In this document: positions 45,993 to 54,641 of the stretch, piece by piece
Numbering within the stretch: position 1 is the stretch's first letter
Layout: each line of letters opens with the position of its first letter
Source of the DNA: UBA2287 sp964479665
GTDB lineage: Bacteria; Bacteroidota; Bacteroidia; Bacteroidales; Tenuifilaceae
Assembly (NCBI GenBank): GCA_964479665.1
Contig: CAYZNN010000009.1
Span: 1-64,000 of the forward strand
Direction of reading: 5' to 3'
DNA length: 64,000 bases
The notes under the pieces: generated by a model
Databases searched by the model: none
Told to the model about the DNA's origin: nothing
What the model saw: only the letters and a program-made list of their open reading frames with translations
Translations under genes and position numbers: made by a program

Positions 45993-46000
45993 TATATTTG
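45993..46000 (+). promoter_or_regulatory. Promoter -7 element of tyrS
   Basis: TATATTTG matches TAnnTTTG. The predicted start is near 46007, 29 bases before ATG 46036. A second TATATTTG occurs at 45972-45979 and may be an alternative start. Confidence 0.55.
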
Positions 46001-46035
46001 CCTCCTTCATTAATATTTAACAATTATAATCTACC

Positions 46036-47334
46036 ATGTTGAATTTTGTAGAAGAGTTACGCTGGCGCGGAATGATTCACGATGTAATGCCAGGTACTGA
46101 GGAACTGCTTGCCAAAGAAATGACAACTGCTTATGTTGGAATTGATCCTACGGCCGACTCGCTTCATATAGGGCACCTCGTTTCGGTTATGATGCTTATC
46201 CACTTTCAGCGATGTGGGCATCGACCTGTTGCCCTTATTGGAGGTGCAACTGGTATGATTGGCGACCCTTCGGGGAAGTCGCAGGAACGAAACCTGCTCG
46301 ACGAGAAAACCCTTCGCCACAATCAGTTGTGCCTGAAAAAACAGTTGTCCAAATTTCTCGATTTCGAATCGAGGAACCCCAATGCGGCCATAATGGTTAA
46401 TAACTACGATTGGATTAAGGAATTCTCGTTCCTCGACTTCATTCGCGACATTGGGAAGCATATAACCGTAAACTACATGATGGCCAAGGATTCAGTTAAA
46501 AAGCGAATTGCCGGAGAAAGTGGAAATGGCCTATCGTTCACTGAATTCACATACCAATTGGTGCAGGGTACCGATTATCTCCATTTGTACCAAAAATTCA
46601 ATTGTAAATTGCAGATGGGAGGGTCGGACCAGTGGGGGAACATAACCACCGGAACCGAACTTATTCGTCGTAAATTGGGAGGCGAGGCATACGCATTAAC
46701 TTGTCCGCTCATAACCAAGGCCGATGGAAGTAAATTTGGTAAAACCGAAGAGGGGAATGTTTGGCTCGACCCCCGATTGACTTCCCCTTACAAATTCTAT
46801 CAGTTCTGGCTAAATACATCCGACGAGGATGCAGAGAAGTATATTAAAATATTTACGCTCCTTTCGCGCGAATCTATAGAATCGCACATAAACGAACACA
46901 GGCAAGCACCCCATATGCGTAAACTCCAGCAAGTGCTTGCACAGGAGGTTACAACTATGGTTCATTCGAAAATTGAATTCGATCAGGCCGTAGCAGCATC
47001 TCAAATCCTTTTTGGTAATTCTACTTCCGACGCATTAAAGGCCATTGACGAGTCAACATTCCTTACCATTTTTGAAGGGGTCCCCCAGTTTGAAGTAGAT
47101 GCTAAAGCCCTAAGTGCAGGCATACCCTTTTCGGTATTAGCAGCTGAGCATGTTCCCGCTTTTCCCTCGAAAGGTGATTTAAGAAGGAATGTTGCAGGAG
47201 GCGGGGTAGCAATAAACAAGGAGCGAATTTCGGACCCCGAATTGCAAATCGATACAACTTTCCTTCTGAACGAAAAATATATTTTGATTCAAAAAGGGAA
47301 GAAAAACTATTTCATTATAAAAGTGACCTTATAA
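46036..47334 (+). CDS. tyrS: Tyrosyl-tRNA synthetase
   Basis: 432 residues, a class I synthetase. The HIGH motif is in ADSLHIGHLVS near residue 46, and the KMSKS equivalent is KFGKT near residue 236. The Tyr-binding region has QLVQGTDYLHLY and MGGSDQWGN. The C-terminal S4 RNA-binding domain (about 355-430: FPSKGDLRRNVAGGGVAINKERI) reads the anticodon arm. It charges tRNA-Tyr in the cytoplasm. The polysaccharide genes wzz-type and ligase-type follow with 13 bases and an overlap, so they may be read from the same promoter. Confidence 0.98.
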   Translation: MLNFVEELRWRGMIHDVMPGTEELLAKEMTTAYVGIDPTADSLHIGHLVSVMMLIHFQRCGHRPVALIGGATGMIGDPSGKSQERNLLDEKTLRHNQLCLKKQLSKFLDFESRNPNAAIMVNNYDWIKEFSFLDFIRDIGKHITVNYMMAKDSVKKRIAGESGNGLSFTEFTYQLVQGTDYLHLYQKFNCKLQMGGSDQWGNITTGTELIRRKLGGEAYALTCPLITKADGSKFGKTEEGNVWLDPRLTSPYKFYQFWLNTSDEDAEKYIKIFTLLSRESIESHINEHRQAPHMRKLQQVLAQEVTTMVHSKIEFDQAVAASQILFGNSTSDALKAIDESTFLTIFEGVPQFEVDAKALSAGIPFSVLAAEHVPAFPSKGDLRRNVAGGGVAINKERISDPELQIDTTFLLNEKYILIQKGKKNYFIIKVTL

Positions 47335-47347
47335 TAAATTGTTGACC

Positions 47348-48364
47348 ATGAATAGCAACCCAGAATTTAACCTAAATGCAACAAACCTTGTAAAGATGGT
47401 TTGGGAAAAGAGACGCATTATTGCTTATATAGCAGTCTTTGCTTTTGTAGTTTCTCTTGTAGTTTCTTTTTTAATAACTCCTATGTATAAATCGGTGGCC
47501 ATATTGTATCCACCTGTTTCAAATCAATCTTCGAAAGAAGTAATAAACACTACCTTTCAACGAGGTTTAACTGTTTTTGGAGATAAGGAAGAGGCAGAGC
47601 AGTTGCTACAAATACTCTCCTCCCAAACGCTAAGGGATATTGTTATTAAAAAACAGAATCTTACTAAGCACTGGGGGCTTAACCCGGAAGCGAGATATGT
47701 TCGCTCGGAGGCCTATGATATTTTTGTTTCCGATATTTCGTTCCGTCCTACTAAGTACAATTCTGTTGAAATAACAGTTTATGATAGGGATCCCGAAAAG
47801 GCAGCAGAAGTTGCTAACGAAATTGTACTCGTATCCGATAGCATAATGCGCAGCATAAAGGCCGATATGGCCTTAAAAGCGCTCGCGGTATTAGAAGAAC
47901 AGTACAAACTAGCCAGCGAAGACGTGAACACGATTGGCGACTCTTTAGACCTTGTAATGAGAGCAGGTGCCATTCACCTCGAAGCACAAACAAGAGAAAT
48001 TTATCGTGCCCTTGCACGTGCTATTGAGAATAATAATACATCAGCTGAGAAAAGACTAAGGGCTCTTTACGATGATTTGGCCAAGTTGGGGCTCCCTCAT
48101 ACCAACTTAACTAATAACTATTATATGGGTTTAACCAATCTGAGAGACCTGAGAAACATCATGCGAGTGCTCAAGATTGAAGCGAAGCAGGGTATTCCAA
48201 GCCAGTTTGTTGTAGACAAGGCTATTCCATCCGACAAGAAGGCATACCCAAAGAAGGCTCTTATAGTAATAATGTCAACGCTCTCGGCAATCTTTTTTTC
48301 AATTTTTGCCATCATTGTTTTCGATTTCTTTAAAAAGATTATCGCAGTAAATGTTCCTGAGTAG
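47348..48364 (+). CDS. Wzz-type polysaccharide chain-length/co-polymerase protein
   Basis: 338 residues with two transmembrane helices (about 24-46 and 302-325) flanking a long periplasmic, coiled-coil-rich domain, the PCP/Wzz layout. The second helix is near the C-terminus (KKALIVIMSTLSAIFFSIFAIIV) and preceded by the Pro-containing segment DKAIPSDKKAYPKK typical of the family. It lacks a fused Tyr-kinase. Such proteins set polysaccharide chain length together with Wzy. ATG 47348 is preferred to a TTG at 47339. The ligase-type gene starts inside its last codons (14-base overlap). Confidence 0.88.
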   Translation: MNSNPEFNLNATNLVKMVWEKRRIIAYIAVFAFVVSLVVSFLITPMYKSVAILYPPVSNQSSKEVINTTFQRGLTVFGDKEEAEQLLQILSSQTLRDIVIKKQNLTKHWGLNPEARYVRSEAYDIFVSDISFRPTKYNSVEITVYDRDPEKAAEVANEIVLVSDSIMRSIKADMALKALAVLEEQYKLASEDVNTIGDSLDLVMRAGAIHLEAQTREIYRALARAIENNNTSAEKRLRALYDDLAKLGLPHTNLTNNYYMGLTNLRDLRNIMRVLKIEAKQGIPSQFVVDKAIPSDKKAYPKKALIVIMSTLSAIFFSIFAIIVFDFFKKIIAVNVPE

Positions 48365-49820
48365 GGCAAATAGAGAGAATTTGATATTATTGGGTGCAAG
48401 CATTCTTTTTGTGCTTGTATCAGCTCTTTTTGTTTACAAACAAACTTATATTTTCCTAGCAATACCAATCCTTCTTATTGTTGGCATTTGGGCCATTTTT
48501 TCGCCTTCAAGGGTGTTTTATACGCTCGTTTTTTTAGCACCCCTTTCGGTTACTCTTAGGTGGATTGTACCTGGTTTGCCATTCGATTTTTGGTTTCCAA
48601 CCGAACCAATGCTAGTTTTTCTCTTGGTTCTTTTAATTGCTAAGTCTTTAAGCGAACAATATTTTCGAAAAGAACTTTTGAGTCAACCAGTATTTTGGGC
48701 TATACTCTTTTTCTTAGGGTGGATCCTAGTAACTATAGCTGCAAGCGAAATGATTGTTGTGTCGCTCAAATACTTTTTGGTGAGGTTCTGGTTCATAGGG
48801 GTTTTTTTCTATATGGCATACATGCTTTTTCGAAAAAACTTGAGCAATATCGATCGATTTCTTTGGGCTTACATTGCAGGAATGCTAGTTGTAATTCTTT
48901 GGGCATCGTATAAGCAGGTAAACCTAGGATTTCTGAATCAAAAGGCAGCACATGGTGCTAGTACACCATTTTTTATCGATCATACTTCCTATGGCGCTGC
49001 AATTGCATTCAGCATTCCAATTCTTGTGGCTTTCACTTTCCATGCGAAGAGCCAGTTGAAAAAATTTCTGATAGGAGGGTTAACCTTTCTATTTGCAATT
49101 GCTTTGGTTTTTTCCTATTCTAGGGCAGCCTGGCTTAGCTTAATTATAGGTTTTGGGGTTTGGCTTTTAATCGCATTGCGAGTAAAATTTCGAACCGTTG
49201 CAATAGGCTCTATTCTGCTTGCCGTTTTCCTATACTTCTTTATTGGCGACATTATTAGCCACATGGAGAAAAACACTACGGAGTCGAGCGGAAACCTAAT
49301 GGAGCACGTTCAATCAATTTATAACATTAGAACTGATGCCTCTAACAAAGAGAGGGTAAATAGGTGGAATGCGGCCCTCGATATGTTTGTTGAACGACCC
49401 TTTTTTGGATGGGGGCCCGGAACCTATATGTTTTTGTATGCTCCTTTTCAACGAAGTCAGAATAGGACTATTATATCAACGAACTTTGGAACAGGAGGCA
49501 ATGCGCATAGTGAATATCTAGGTTTAATGGCCGAAGCTGGCGTTTTAGCAGTTCTGGGTTATGTGTTAATAATTGTTTTTGCCCTTTCAACCGGGTTGAA
49601 GGGATTATCGAAAATCCCCGACAAACGCTACAGGAGAATTAATATAGCCTGCGTAATTGGACTTATTACTTATGTATTTCATGGTTTTCTCAACAACTTC
49701 CTAGATGCCGACAAAATTGCAGCCCCTTTCTGGGGGTTCATTGCAATAATTGTGGCCATTAACCTACACTTTTCAATGGAAAGAAACTATGGTATAAGCG
49801 AGCGGGAAAACCCCGTTTAG
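48351..49820 (+). CDS. O-antigen ligase/polymerase-family membrane protein
   Basis: 489 residues with about eleven transmembrane helices and the large periplasmic loop of the Wzy_C/WaaL superfamily. The family region is visible as RVNRWNAALDMFVERPFFGWGPGTY and GTGGNAHSEYLGLMAEAGVLAVLGY, including the conserved His (NAHSEY). Members either polymerise surface polysaccharide repeats or ligate them to lipid A core. It overlaps the Wzz-type gene by 14 bases, a good sign of joint function. No glycosyltransferases for repeat synthesis are in the window. Its stop touches the convergent phosphatase gene. Confidence 0.88.
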   Translation: MFLSRANRENLILLGASILFVLVSALFVYKQTYIFLAIPILLIVGIWAIFSPSRVFYTLVFLAPLSVTLRWIVPGLPFDFWFPTEPMLVFLLVLLIAKSLSEQYFRKELLSQPVFWAILFFLGWILVTIAASEMIVVSLKYFLVRFWFIGVFFYMAYMLFRKNLSNIDRFLWAYIAGMLVVILWASYKQVNLGFLNQKAAHGASTPFFIDHTSYGAAIAFSIPILVAFTFHAKSQLKKFLIGGLTFLFAIALVFSYSRAAWLSLIIGFGVWLLIALRVKFRTVAIGSILLAVFLYFFIGDIISHMEKNTTESSGNLMEHVQSIYNIRTDASNKERVNRWNAALDMFVERPFFGWGPGTYMFLYAPFQRSQNRTIISTNFGTGGNAHSEYLGLMAEAGVLAVLGYVLIIVFALSTGLKGLSKIPDKRYRRINIACVIGLITYVFHGFLNNFLDADKIAAPFWGFIAIIVAINLHFSMERNYGISERENPV

Positions 49821-51055
49821 GGTTTAAATTCAAACCCCAGAATAGAAATATCATCGAATATTCCCGAATCTTTATTCCCGTCTTTACCAAACCGATCTTC
49901 AATTAGGGATTCAATATTTTGTTCTAACGAAAGGTCATTTGAAATGGCACGTTCAATAGACTTTGTATCGAATTCAACTTTATCGTCCTTGGTGTATTCT
50001 ACTAAGCCGTCGGTATAGCAAAGTAGCTTAGAGTGCTGAGAAACGTATAAGGAGCCAACATTGATGTGCGGAATATCATCGAGCATACCTAGCCCAACGC
50101 AGCCATCCTTTAGCATTAAGTTTTCTCGATTTTTAGTATTGTATAGAAGGGGAGGGTTATGTCCTGCATTCACATACTCCAATAACCCGTTCGATGTATT
50201 GAACCTGCCAATGAAGATAGTAATGAAACGTTCTCCCTTGGCCGTTCCCATTACCCGTTCGTTAAGCCTATCAATTAACCCCCTTAAAGATATTTCAGAG
50301 TTAAATAATGCCCTGAGATTGGCCTGAAAGTTCGACATAAGGAGCGCAGCAGAGATGCCTTTCCCAGAAACATCGGCAATGCAAAAACCTACCTCAGAAG
50401 AGTTTAGTTGAATTACATCGTAAAAGTCGCCGCCAACTTCAAAATGGGGCCTATAGTACGAATGAATACTGAGTTTAGAACCTTGGGGCAGACTATTGGG
50501 GCTGGGGATTAGCAGGTTCTGCATTTTCGAAGCCAGTTCTAACTCCTTTCGCATGGCTTCCTGCTCAATGGTTTTGAGGAAAAGCCTTAGGTTTTCGATG
50601 GCAACGAATATTATTATGGATAGGGTTTGTACAAAGTTTAAATGCTTAATTGTTGCGCTAACTCCCTTCGCAAATTCTTTGGTGTCGGCAATAAGAATAT
50701 AGGCGAGCTGCAGATTGTTTTGTATTACTGGAATGATTATGTCAAACTCCTGAAGAACCGAATTGTCAGAAGTGCTAACAAAAGTAATATCCGAATACTG
50801 AATCAGGTCGCGGTCAACATCAATGTTTTCAATAATTTTATCGGTACAATTGGTTTTAAGAAGAAGTTCCCACTCCTTTTCGCGTTTAAAAAAAAGTACC
50901 CTGTCAATTTCAAGGTCGTCATTAAGGATGGTTCTAAAACGGTCAATCAGATCCTCTATTTTCATTTCGCTGCTAATAGCTTGCGCCATACTTAGCAACG
51001 CATTCAACTTAAAGGTGCTTAACTTAAGTCTTTTCGATGAGGTGTTGAAGGCCAT
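49817..51055 (-). CDS. GAF-SpoIIE (PP2C-type) serine/threonine phosphatase
   Basis: 412 residues with a GAF-like sensor domain (about 20-160), a short linker helix and a SpoIIE/PP2C domain (about 185-410). Metal-binding and catalytic motifs are present: VGGDFYDV, DVSGKGISAALLMS, GHNPPLL, CYTDGLVEY and the final DDISILGF. Enzymes of this class dephosphorylate anti-anti-sigma (STAS) proteins in partner-switching systems. No STAS or anti-sigma gene is adjacent. It converges on the O-antigen-ligase-type gene with overlapping stops. The first residues (MAFNTSSKRLKL) are polar, so it is cytoplasmic. Confidence 0.92.
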   Translation of the reverse strand: MAFNTSSKRLKLSTFKLNALLSMAQAISSEMKIEDLIDRFRTILNDDLEIDRVLFFKREKEWELLLKTNCTDKIIENIDVDRDLIQYSDITFVSTSDNSVLQEFDIIIPVIQNNLQLAYILIADTKEFAKGVSATIKHLNFVQTLSIIIFVAIENLRLFLKTIEQEAMRKELELASKMQNLLIPSPNSLPQGSKLSIHSYYRPHFEVGGDFYDVIQLNSSEVGFCIADVSGKGISAALLMSNFQANLRALFNSEISLRGLIDRLNERVMGTAKGERFITIFIGRFNTSNGLLEYVNAGHNPPLLYNTKNRENLMLKDGCVGLGMLDDIPHINVGSLYVSQHSKLLCYTDGLVEYTKDDKVEFDTKSIERAISNDLSLEQNIESLIEDRFGKDGNKDSGIFDDISILGFEFKP

Positions 51056-51150
51056 AGTTCAAGAAATCCTCTCTTAATTAAGTGCTAATATAGCAAAAAA
51101 ACCTCAAGTTTTGTGTGCAGTTTAATTATATAGGAAAAAGTAGAGATGAA

Positions 51151-51174
51151 AAAGGGTTCCAATCGGAACCCTTT
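51151..51174 (-). terminator. Terminator after efp
   Basis: AAAGGGTTCC (51151-51160) pairs perfectly with GGAACCCTTT (51165-51174) around the loop AATC. On the minus strand T's continue after the stem. Confidence 0.8.
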
Positions 51175-51177
51175 ATT

Positions 51178-51744
51178 TTATCTAACCCTTTCATAATAGT
51201 CTCGTGTTCTGGTGTCAATCTTTATCCGTTCACCAATCTCAATGAAAAGAGGAACTTGAATGGTTGCTCCGGTTTCAACAGTAGCTGGTTTTAAGGCAGT
51301 AGAGGATGCTGTATCTCCTTTTAAGCCAGGTTCAGTGTATGTTACTTCCAGTTCTACAAACGGTGGTAACTCACAGGTTAAAATGGTTTCTTGTTCAGCA
51401 TGTACCATCATTTCAACATATTGTCCTTCTTTGTAAAGGTCAGGGTTCTCAACAAGATCTTCGCTCAGACTAATTTGTTCGAAGGTTTCCTGATGCATGA
51501 AATTATAACCCAATTCATCTTTGTAAAGAAACTGGTATGGCCTGCGTTCAATGCGTACAGGGTTTATTTTAACGCCAGATGTAAAGGTATTTTCAATAAC
51601 CTTGCCGGTTTCAAGGTTTTTTAATTTGGTGCGCACAAATGCGCCACCCTTGCCAGGTTTTACATGCTGAAATTGAACTATAGTATAGAGTTTGCCATTG
51701 AATTCTATGCACATTCCATTTTTAAAATCAGCGGTTGTTGCCAT
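51178..51744 (-). CDS. efp: Elongation factor P
   Basis: 188 residues with the three beta-barrel domains of EF-P (KOW-like N-domain, OB domain, C-terminal OB domain). The loop that reaches the peptidyl-transferase centre reads PGKGGAFV with Lys32 at the tip, the residue modified in many bacteria. EF-P relieves ribosome stalling at proline runs. The C-terminal signature GERIKIDTRTRDYYERV is complete. It is transcribed alone from a -7 element about 24 bases upstream and ends in a terminator 3 bases after the stop. Confidence 0.98.
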   Translation of the reverse strand: MATTADFKNGMCIEFNGKLYTIVQFQHVKPGKGGAFVRTKLKNLETGKVIENTFTSGVKINPVRIERRPYQFLYKDELGYNFMHQETFEQISLSEDLVENPDLYKEGQYVEMMVHAEQETILTCELPPFVELEVTYTEPGLKGDTASSTALKPATVETGATIQVPLFIEIGERIKIDTRTRDYYERVR

Positions 51745-51767
51745 AGGTATTTTTGTTAAAATTTTGG

Positions 51768-51775
51768 CAAAAGTA
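51768..51775 (-). promoter_or_regulatory. Promoter -7 element of efp
   Basis: TACTTTTG on the minus strand matches TAnnTTTG. The predicted start is near 51761, with a leader of about 17 bases. Confidence 0.5.
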
Positions 51776-51828
51776 GCTATTACCTAATTTACAAAATCGA
51801 TAAATGCATTCTTTTTTTATCTGCCAAT

Positions 51829-52608
51829 CTATTTTTTAAGCGAATCGAAAGGGTGCAATAACCCTCTGTATTCGATTAAGTCGCAGTAAACAGAACCTAC
51901 GAAAATGTCGAATTTAATTCGAACTGGTAGAAAATTTTTATCGGCTGAAAACCAAACAGTCATGTCATCCTGCGATTTGAATACTCTGCCAGTGATTACA
52001 ATGGGCATGAAACGCATGGCCCTTATCGTTCCAATTTTCAGCTTAATATTGTCGTAACCCATGAATCGAGCCTTTAGTATAAAAACCTCATCGGTGAAAT
52101 AGGTAGTAACTGTTAGGGTGTCGCCAACCTTAATTGGTTTCCACATTAGATGGTTACGAAGATAGTAGAAGGCAGAAAGAATATCGTTGCTATTTTTAGG
52201 TGCCAATACGGTGCCCACTTTTGTACTATGCACAATTGTTGAATCGTTTCGGCTCCAGTGGTCGAAAACTTGCTCGCTGTAATGCTTGTACCGACCTTCA
52301 TTTATGTCGCGAGTAGCCTTGTATGGTAAGTCGGTTCGAGGATTAGTAAAACTTTGATAAATATCGTGAACGTTGTAAAGCATATTAGCCATTCCCACGG
52401 TTTTCCCACTTAAAAATAGATGATTCGATGGTTTCCCTTCATATGCTCCGGAACGAACTTCCATAATGGCTTCACCCCCTCTTATAGGACCGTAATGAAC
52501 AGAATACTTAAGCCGCTCGCCTTGCTTAAAAGCTGCTTTCTGTTGCGAAAAAATGGAACTATATGCAGCTAAAATGAGTAATGCAGTTAATGAAATTTGC
52601 TTAAGCAT
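51829..52608 (-). CDS. Exported DUF3108 protein
   Basis: About 259 residues with a signal peptide (MLKQISLTALLILAAYSSIFSQ) and one DUF3108 domain. Typical features are the opening GERLKYSVHYGPIRGGEA, the central RDINEGRYKH and the end PVRIKFDIFVGSVYCDLIEY. The domain is predicted to be a beta-barrel-like periplasmic fold of unknown role. Longer starts (52701) run into tsaB; 52608 is preferred because it begins the signal peptide and overlaps the tsaB stop by 8 bases, giving coupling. It is common for this family to lie beside housekeeping genes. Confidence 0.87.
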   Translation of the reverse strand: MLKQISLTALLILAAYSSIFSQQKAAFKQGERLKYSVHYGPIRGGEAIMEVRSGAYEGKPSNHLFLSGKTVGMANMLYNVHDIYQSFTNPRTDLPYKATRDINEGRYKHYSEQVFDHWSRNDSTIVHSTKVGTVLAPKNSNDILSAFYYLRNHLMWKPIKVGDTLTVTTYFTDEVFILKARFMGYDNIKLKIGTIRAMRFMPIVITGRVFKSQDDMTVWFSADKNFLPVRIKFDIFVGSVYCDLIEYRGLLHPFDSLKK

Positions 52609-53311
52609 TGCCCAAAACATTTTTGGTTGGCATTTTAGCGACAAAGTCTTTAAGGTAGTAAGGTTCGAAATAGGCAACATCCTCAAATTTGCTTTGTTCA
52701 AACATTTCTTGAGCTAAAGGTATCATAAATCGTGCCGATGGCTTAATGTTCAATTCAAATAGGGCATTCGGATGGCTAATTACCGAGCTAACCTTTAGTG
52801 CTCCATTTCCAACAAAAACAATTTTGTTTTTAGCAAGGGGGCTACTAAAGCTATTTGTATCAAGAATATGAGCGTTAGTTTCTTCAATAAACTCCAGCTT
52901 TTTGTTAAATAACGCAGTGTATACTTCCAATCTCCTTGCGTCGATAGTAGGGCATATAAGATAATCGTCGCGTAGGTTTCTATTATCACTTAATAACACC
53001 CCCTGTGCTAAAACCGTTAGGCTATTTATTGCAATAAGTGGAATATTGGAAGCATAACAAATACCTTTTGCCGTAGAAACACCAATGCGCAGACCTGTGT
53101 ATGAACCGGGTCCCATGCTAACCGCTACAGCGTTTAGTTGACTTGCTGCAGCTCCTCCTAAATCAAGAACCTCCTGAATGAAAAGGGCTAAATTTTTCGA
53201 ATGGTTACTTTCTACTTCGTGATTTTCCCTTATTGCTAATGGCTTGAGGTTTTCGCAAAGCGCAACCGAACAGGTAGAGGTACCTGTTTCAATGCAAAGA
53301 ATTTTAGCCAT
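52601..53311 (-). CDS. tsaB: tRNA threonylcarbamoyladenosine biosynthesis protein TsaB
   Basis: 236 residues of the ASKHA fold. It starts with ILCIETGTSTCSVALCE and contains MGPGSYTGLRIGVSTAKGICYA, the TsaB hallmark. TsaB is the inactive partner that holds TsaD in the complex making t6A37 in tRNAs that read ANN codons. The other subunits (tsaD, tsaE, tsaC) are not in the window. It follows the efflux adaptor gene by 7 bases and couples to the DUF3108 gene, so a metabolic gene is buried in an envelope operon. Confidence 0.96.
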   Translation of the reverse strand: MAKILCIETGTSTCSVALCENLKPLAIRENHEVESNHSKNLALFIQEVLDLGGAAASQLNAVAVSMGPGSYTGLRIGVSTAKGICYASNIPLIAINSLTVLAQGVLLSDNRNLRDDYLICPTIDARRLEVYTALFNKKLEFIEETNAHILDTNSFSSPLAKNKIVFVGNGALKVSSVISHPNALFELNIKPSARFMIPLAQEMFEQSKFEDVAYFEPYYLKDFVAKMPTKNVLGNA

Positions 53312-53318
53312 ATGCTTG

Positions 53319-54620
53319 CTACTTGGTTTTTCTGCTCAGTTTATCGGGGGTAACCTTTTTTACTAGCTTTCCTTCGGAAAGTCTACGTGAAATTGCACTG
53401 AAAGGGGCAGTTACAACTTCATTTTCGGTTGTAAGACCCTCAAGAATTTCGATATACTGATTGTTTTGGATTCCAGTTTTAACATTAACCATTTTCGCGG
53501 TATCGCCCACGGCTATAAATACAACCTCCTGAAGTTTGGCGCTTGACTTTTTCGTTTCGTTCTCTGTTGTTTTGGACTCAACAAAACCTTCTGCAGCCAT
53601 TTTAATCGAGTCCGTTCGGGTTGTTACTGCCTGTATGGGAATGGTAAGTATATCGCTCTTTGTTTGTGTTTGAATGTCGACAGCAGTTGACATGCCCGGG
53701 CGAAAAGGGGTATTTATACCTCTGGATATAAGGTGCTTGTAAGAATTTTCTAAAAGAAAAATGCGTACTTCAAATGTGGTTACCTGGTCGGTTGCTAGGC
53801 CGGTGGTGCTGGCCGAATTGGCAATTTGGGTTACAAGCCCCTTGAACTTTTCGGTTGGATACGCATCAACTTCAATTAGAGCGGTATCGTTCAACTTGAC
53901 CCTTACAATATCGTTTTCATTAACGCTAACGCGGGTTTCCATTCGCGAAAGGTCGGCAATTCTCATTATTTCAGTACCTGCCATTTGAGCTGTTCCTACA
54001 ACTCTTTCGCCAAGTTCAACGCTAAGTTTCGAAATGGTGCCGCTTACAGGAGCGTAAATGGTAGTTTTATTGAGGTTTTCGCTGGCTTCCCTGAGCGAAG
54101 CTTCTGCGCTTTCAACGTTATAGGTGGCTGCTTGAACATCGGCTTTAGCTACTTGGTATGATGTTTTAGCGGTTTCAAACTCCGATTCGGAAATGGCCTT
54201 TTGTTCGTATAGTTGCCTGCTTCGGTTGAATGCCAATTCGCTTTGCGCAAGTTGCGCTTGAACCTGCACCAAACGTGCTTTCGATGAATTTACGGCTGCG
54301 ATTGTACGCTCTTTTATTGAGATATAAGTATCGGGTTTTATTCTGCATAGTAATTGTCCCCTTTTAACTTGATCTCCTTCGCGAACATTGAGTTCAATGA
54401 TTTCACCAGATACCTCTGAGCTGATTTTGATTTCTATTTCGGGTTGAACTTTCCCGTTAGCCGTAATGCTTTCAGTTAGGGTTCGAAGTTCGGGTCTTTC
54501 TACACTAACCTCAATAAGTTCGGGTTTGCCAAACATTCCGGTTTTTTTGCCAACAATGGCAAAAATTATGAGTGCAACAATTGCAACTAGTGCGATAAGG
54601 AGGATTCTATTTTTTTTCAT
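53319..54620 (-). CDS. Periplasmic efflux adaptor (RND/MacA-type membrane fusion protein)
   Basis: 433 residues: an N-terminal membrane anchor or signal (about 5-24), a barrel-sandwich/biotinyl-lipoyl half (ISSEVSGEIIELNVREGDQVKRGQLLC), an alpha-hairpin (about 95-175), the second half (TIYAPVSGTISKLSVELGERV), a beta-barrel and a membrane-proximal domain. It should link an inner-membrane pump to TolC. The TolC gene is 21 bases upstream, but no RND or ABC pump gene follows; tsaB comes next. The pump must be encoded elsewhere, or this pair may serve an existing one. Confidence 0.93.
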   Translation of the reverse strand: MKKNRILLIALVAIVALIIFAIVGKKTGMFGKPELIEVSVERPELRTLTESITANGKVQPEIEIKISSEVSGEIIELNVREGDQVKRGQLLCRIKPDTYISIKERTIAAVNSSKARLVQVQAQLAQSELAFNRSRQLYEQKAISESEFETAKTSYQVAKADVQAATYNVESAEASLREASENLNKTTIYAPVSGTISKLSVELGERVVGTAQMAGTEIMRIADLSRMETRVSVNENDIVRVKLNDTALIEVDAYPTEKFKGLVTQIANSASTTGLATDQVTTFEVRIFLLENSYKHLISRGINTPFRPGMSTAVDIQTQTKSDILTIPIQAVTTRTDSIKMAAEGFVESKTTENETKKSSAKLQEVVFIAVGDTAKMVNVKTGIQNNQYIEILEGLTTENEVVTAPFSAISRRLSEGKLVKKVTPDKLSRKTK

Positions 54621-54641
54621 TTGATCAGATGTTTTCTGTTT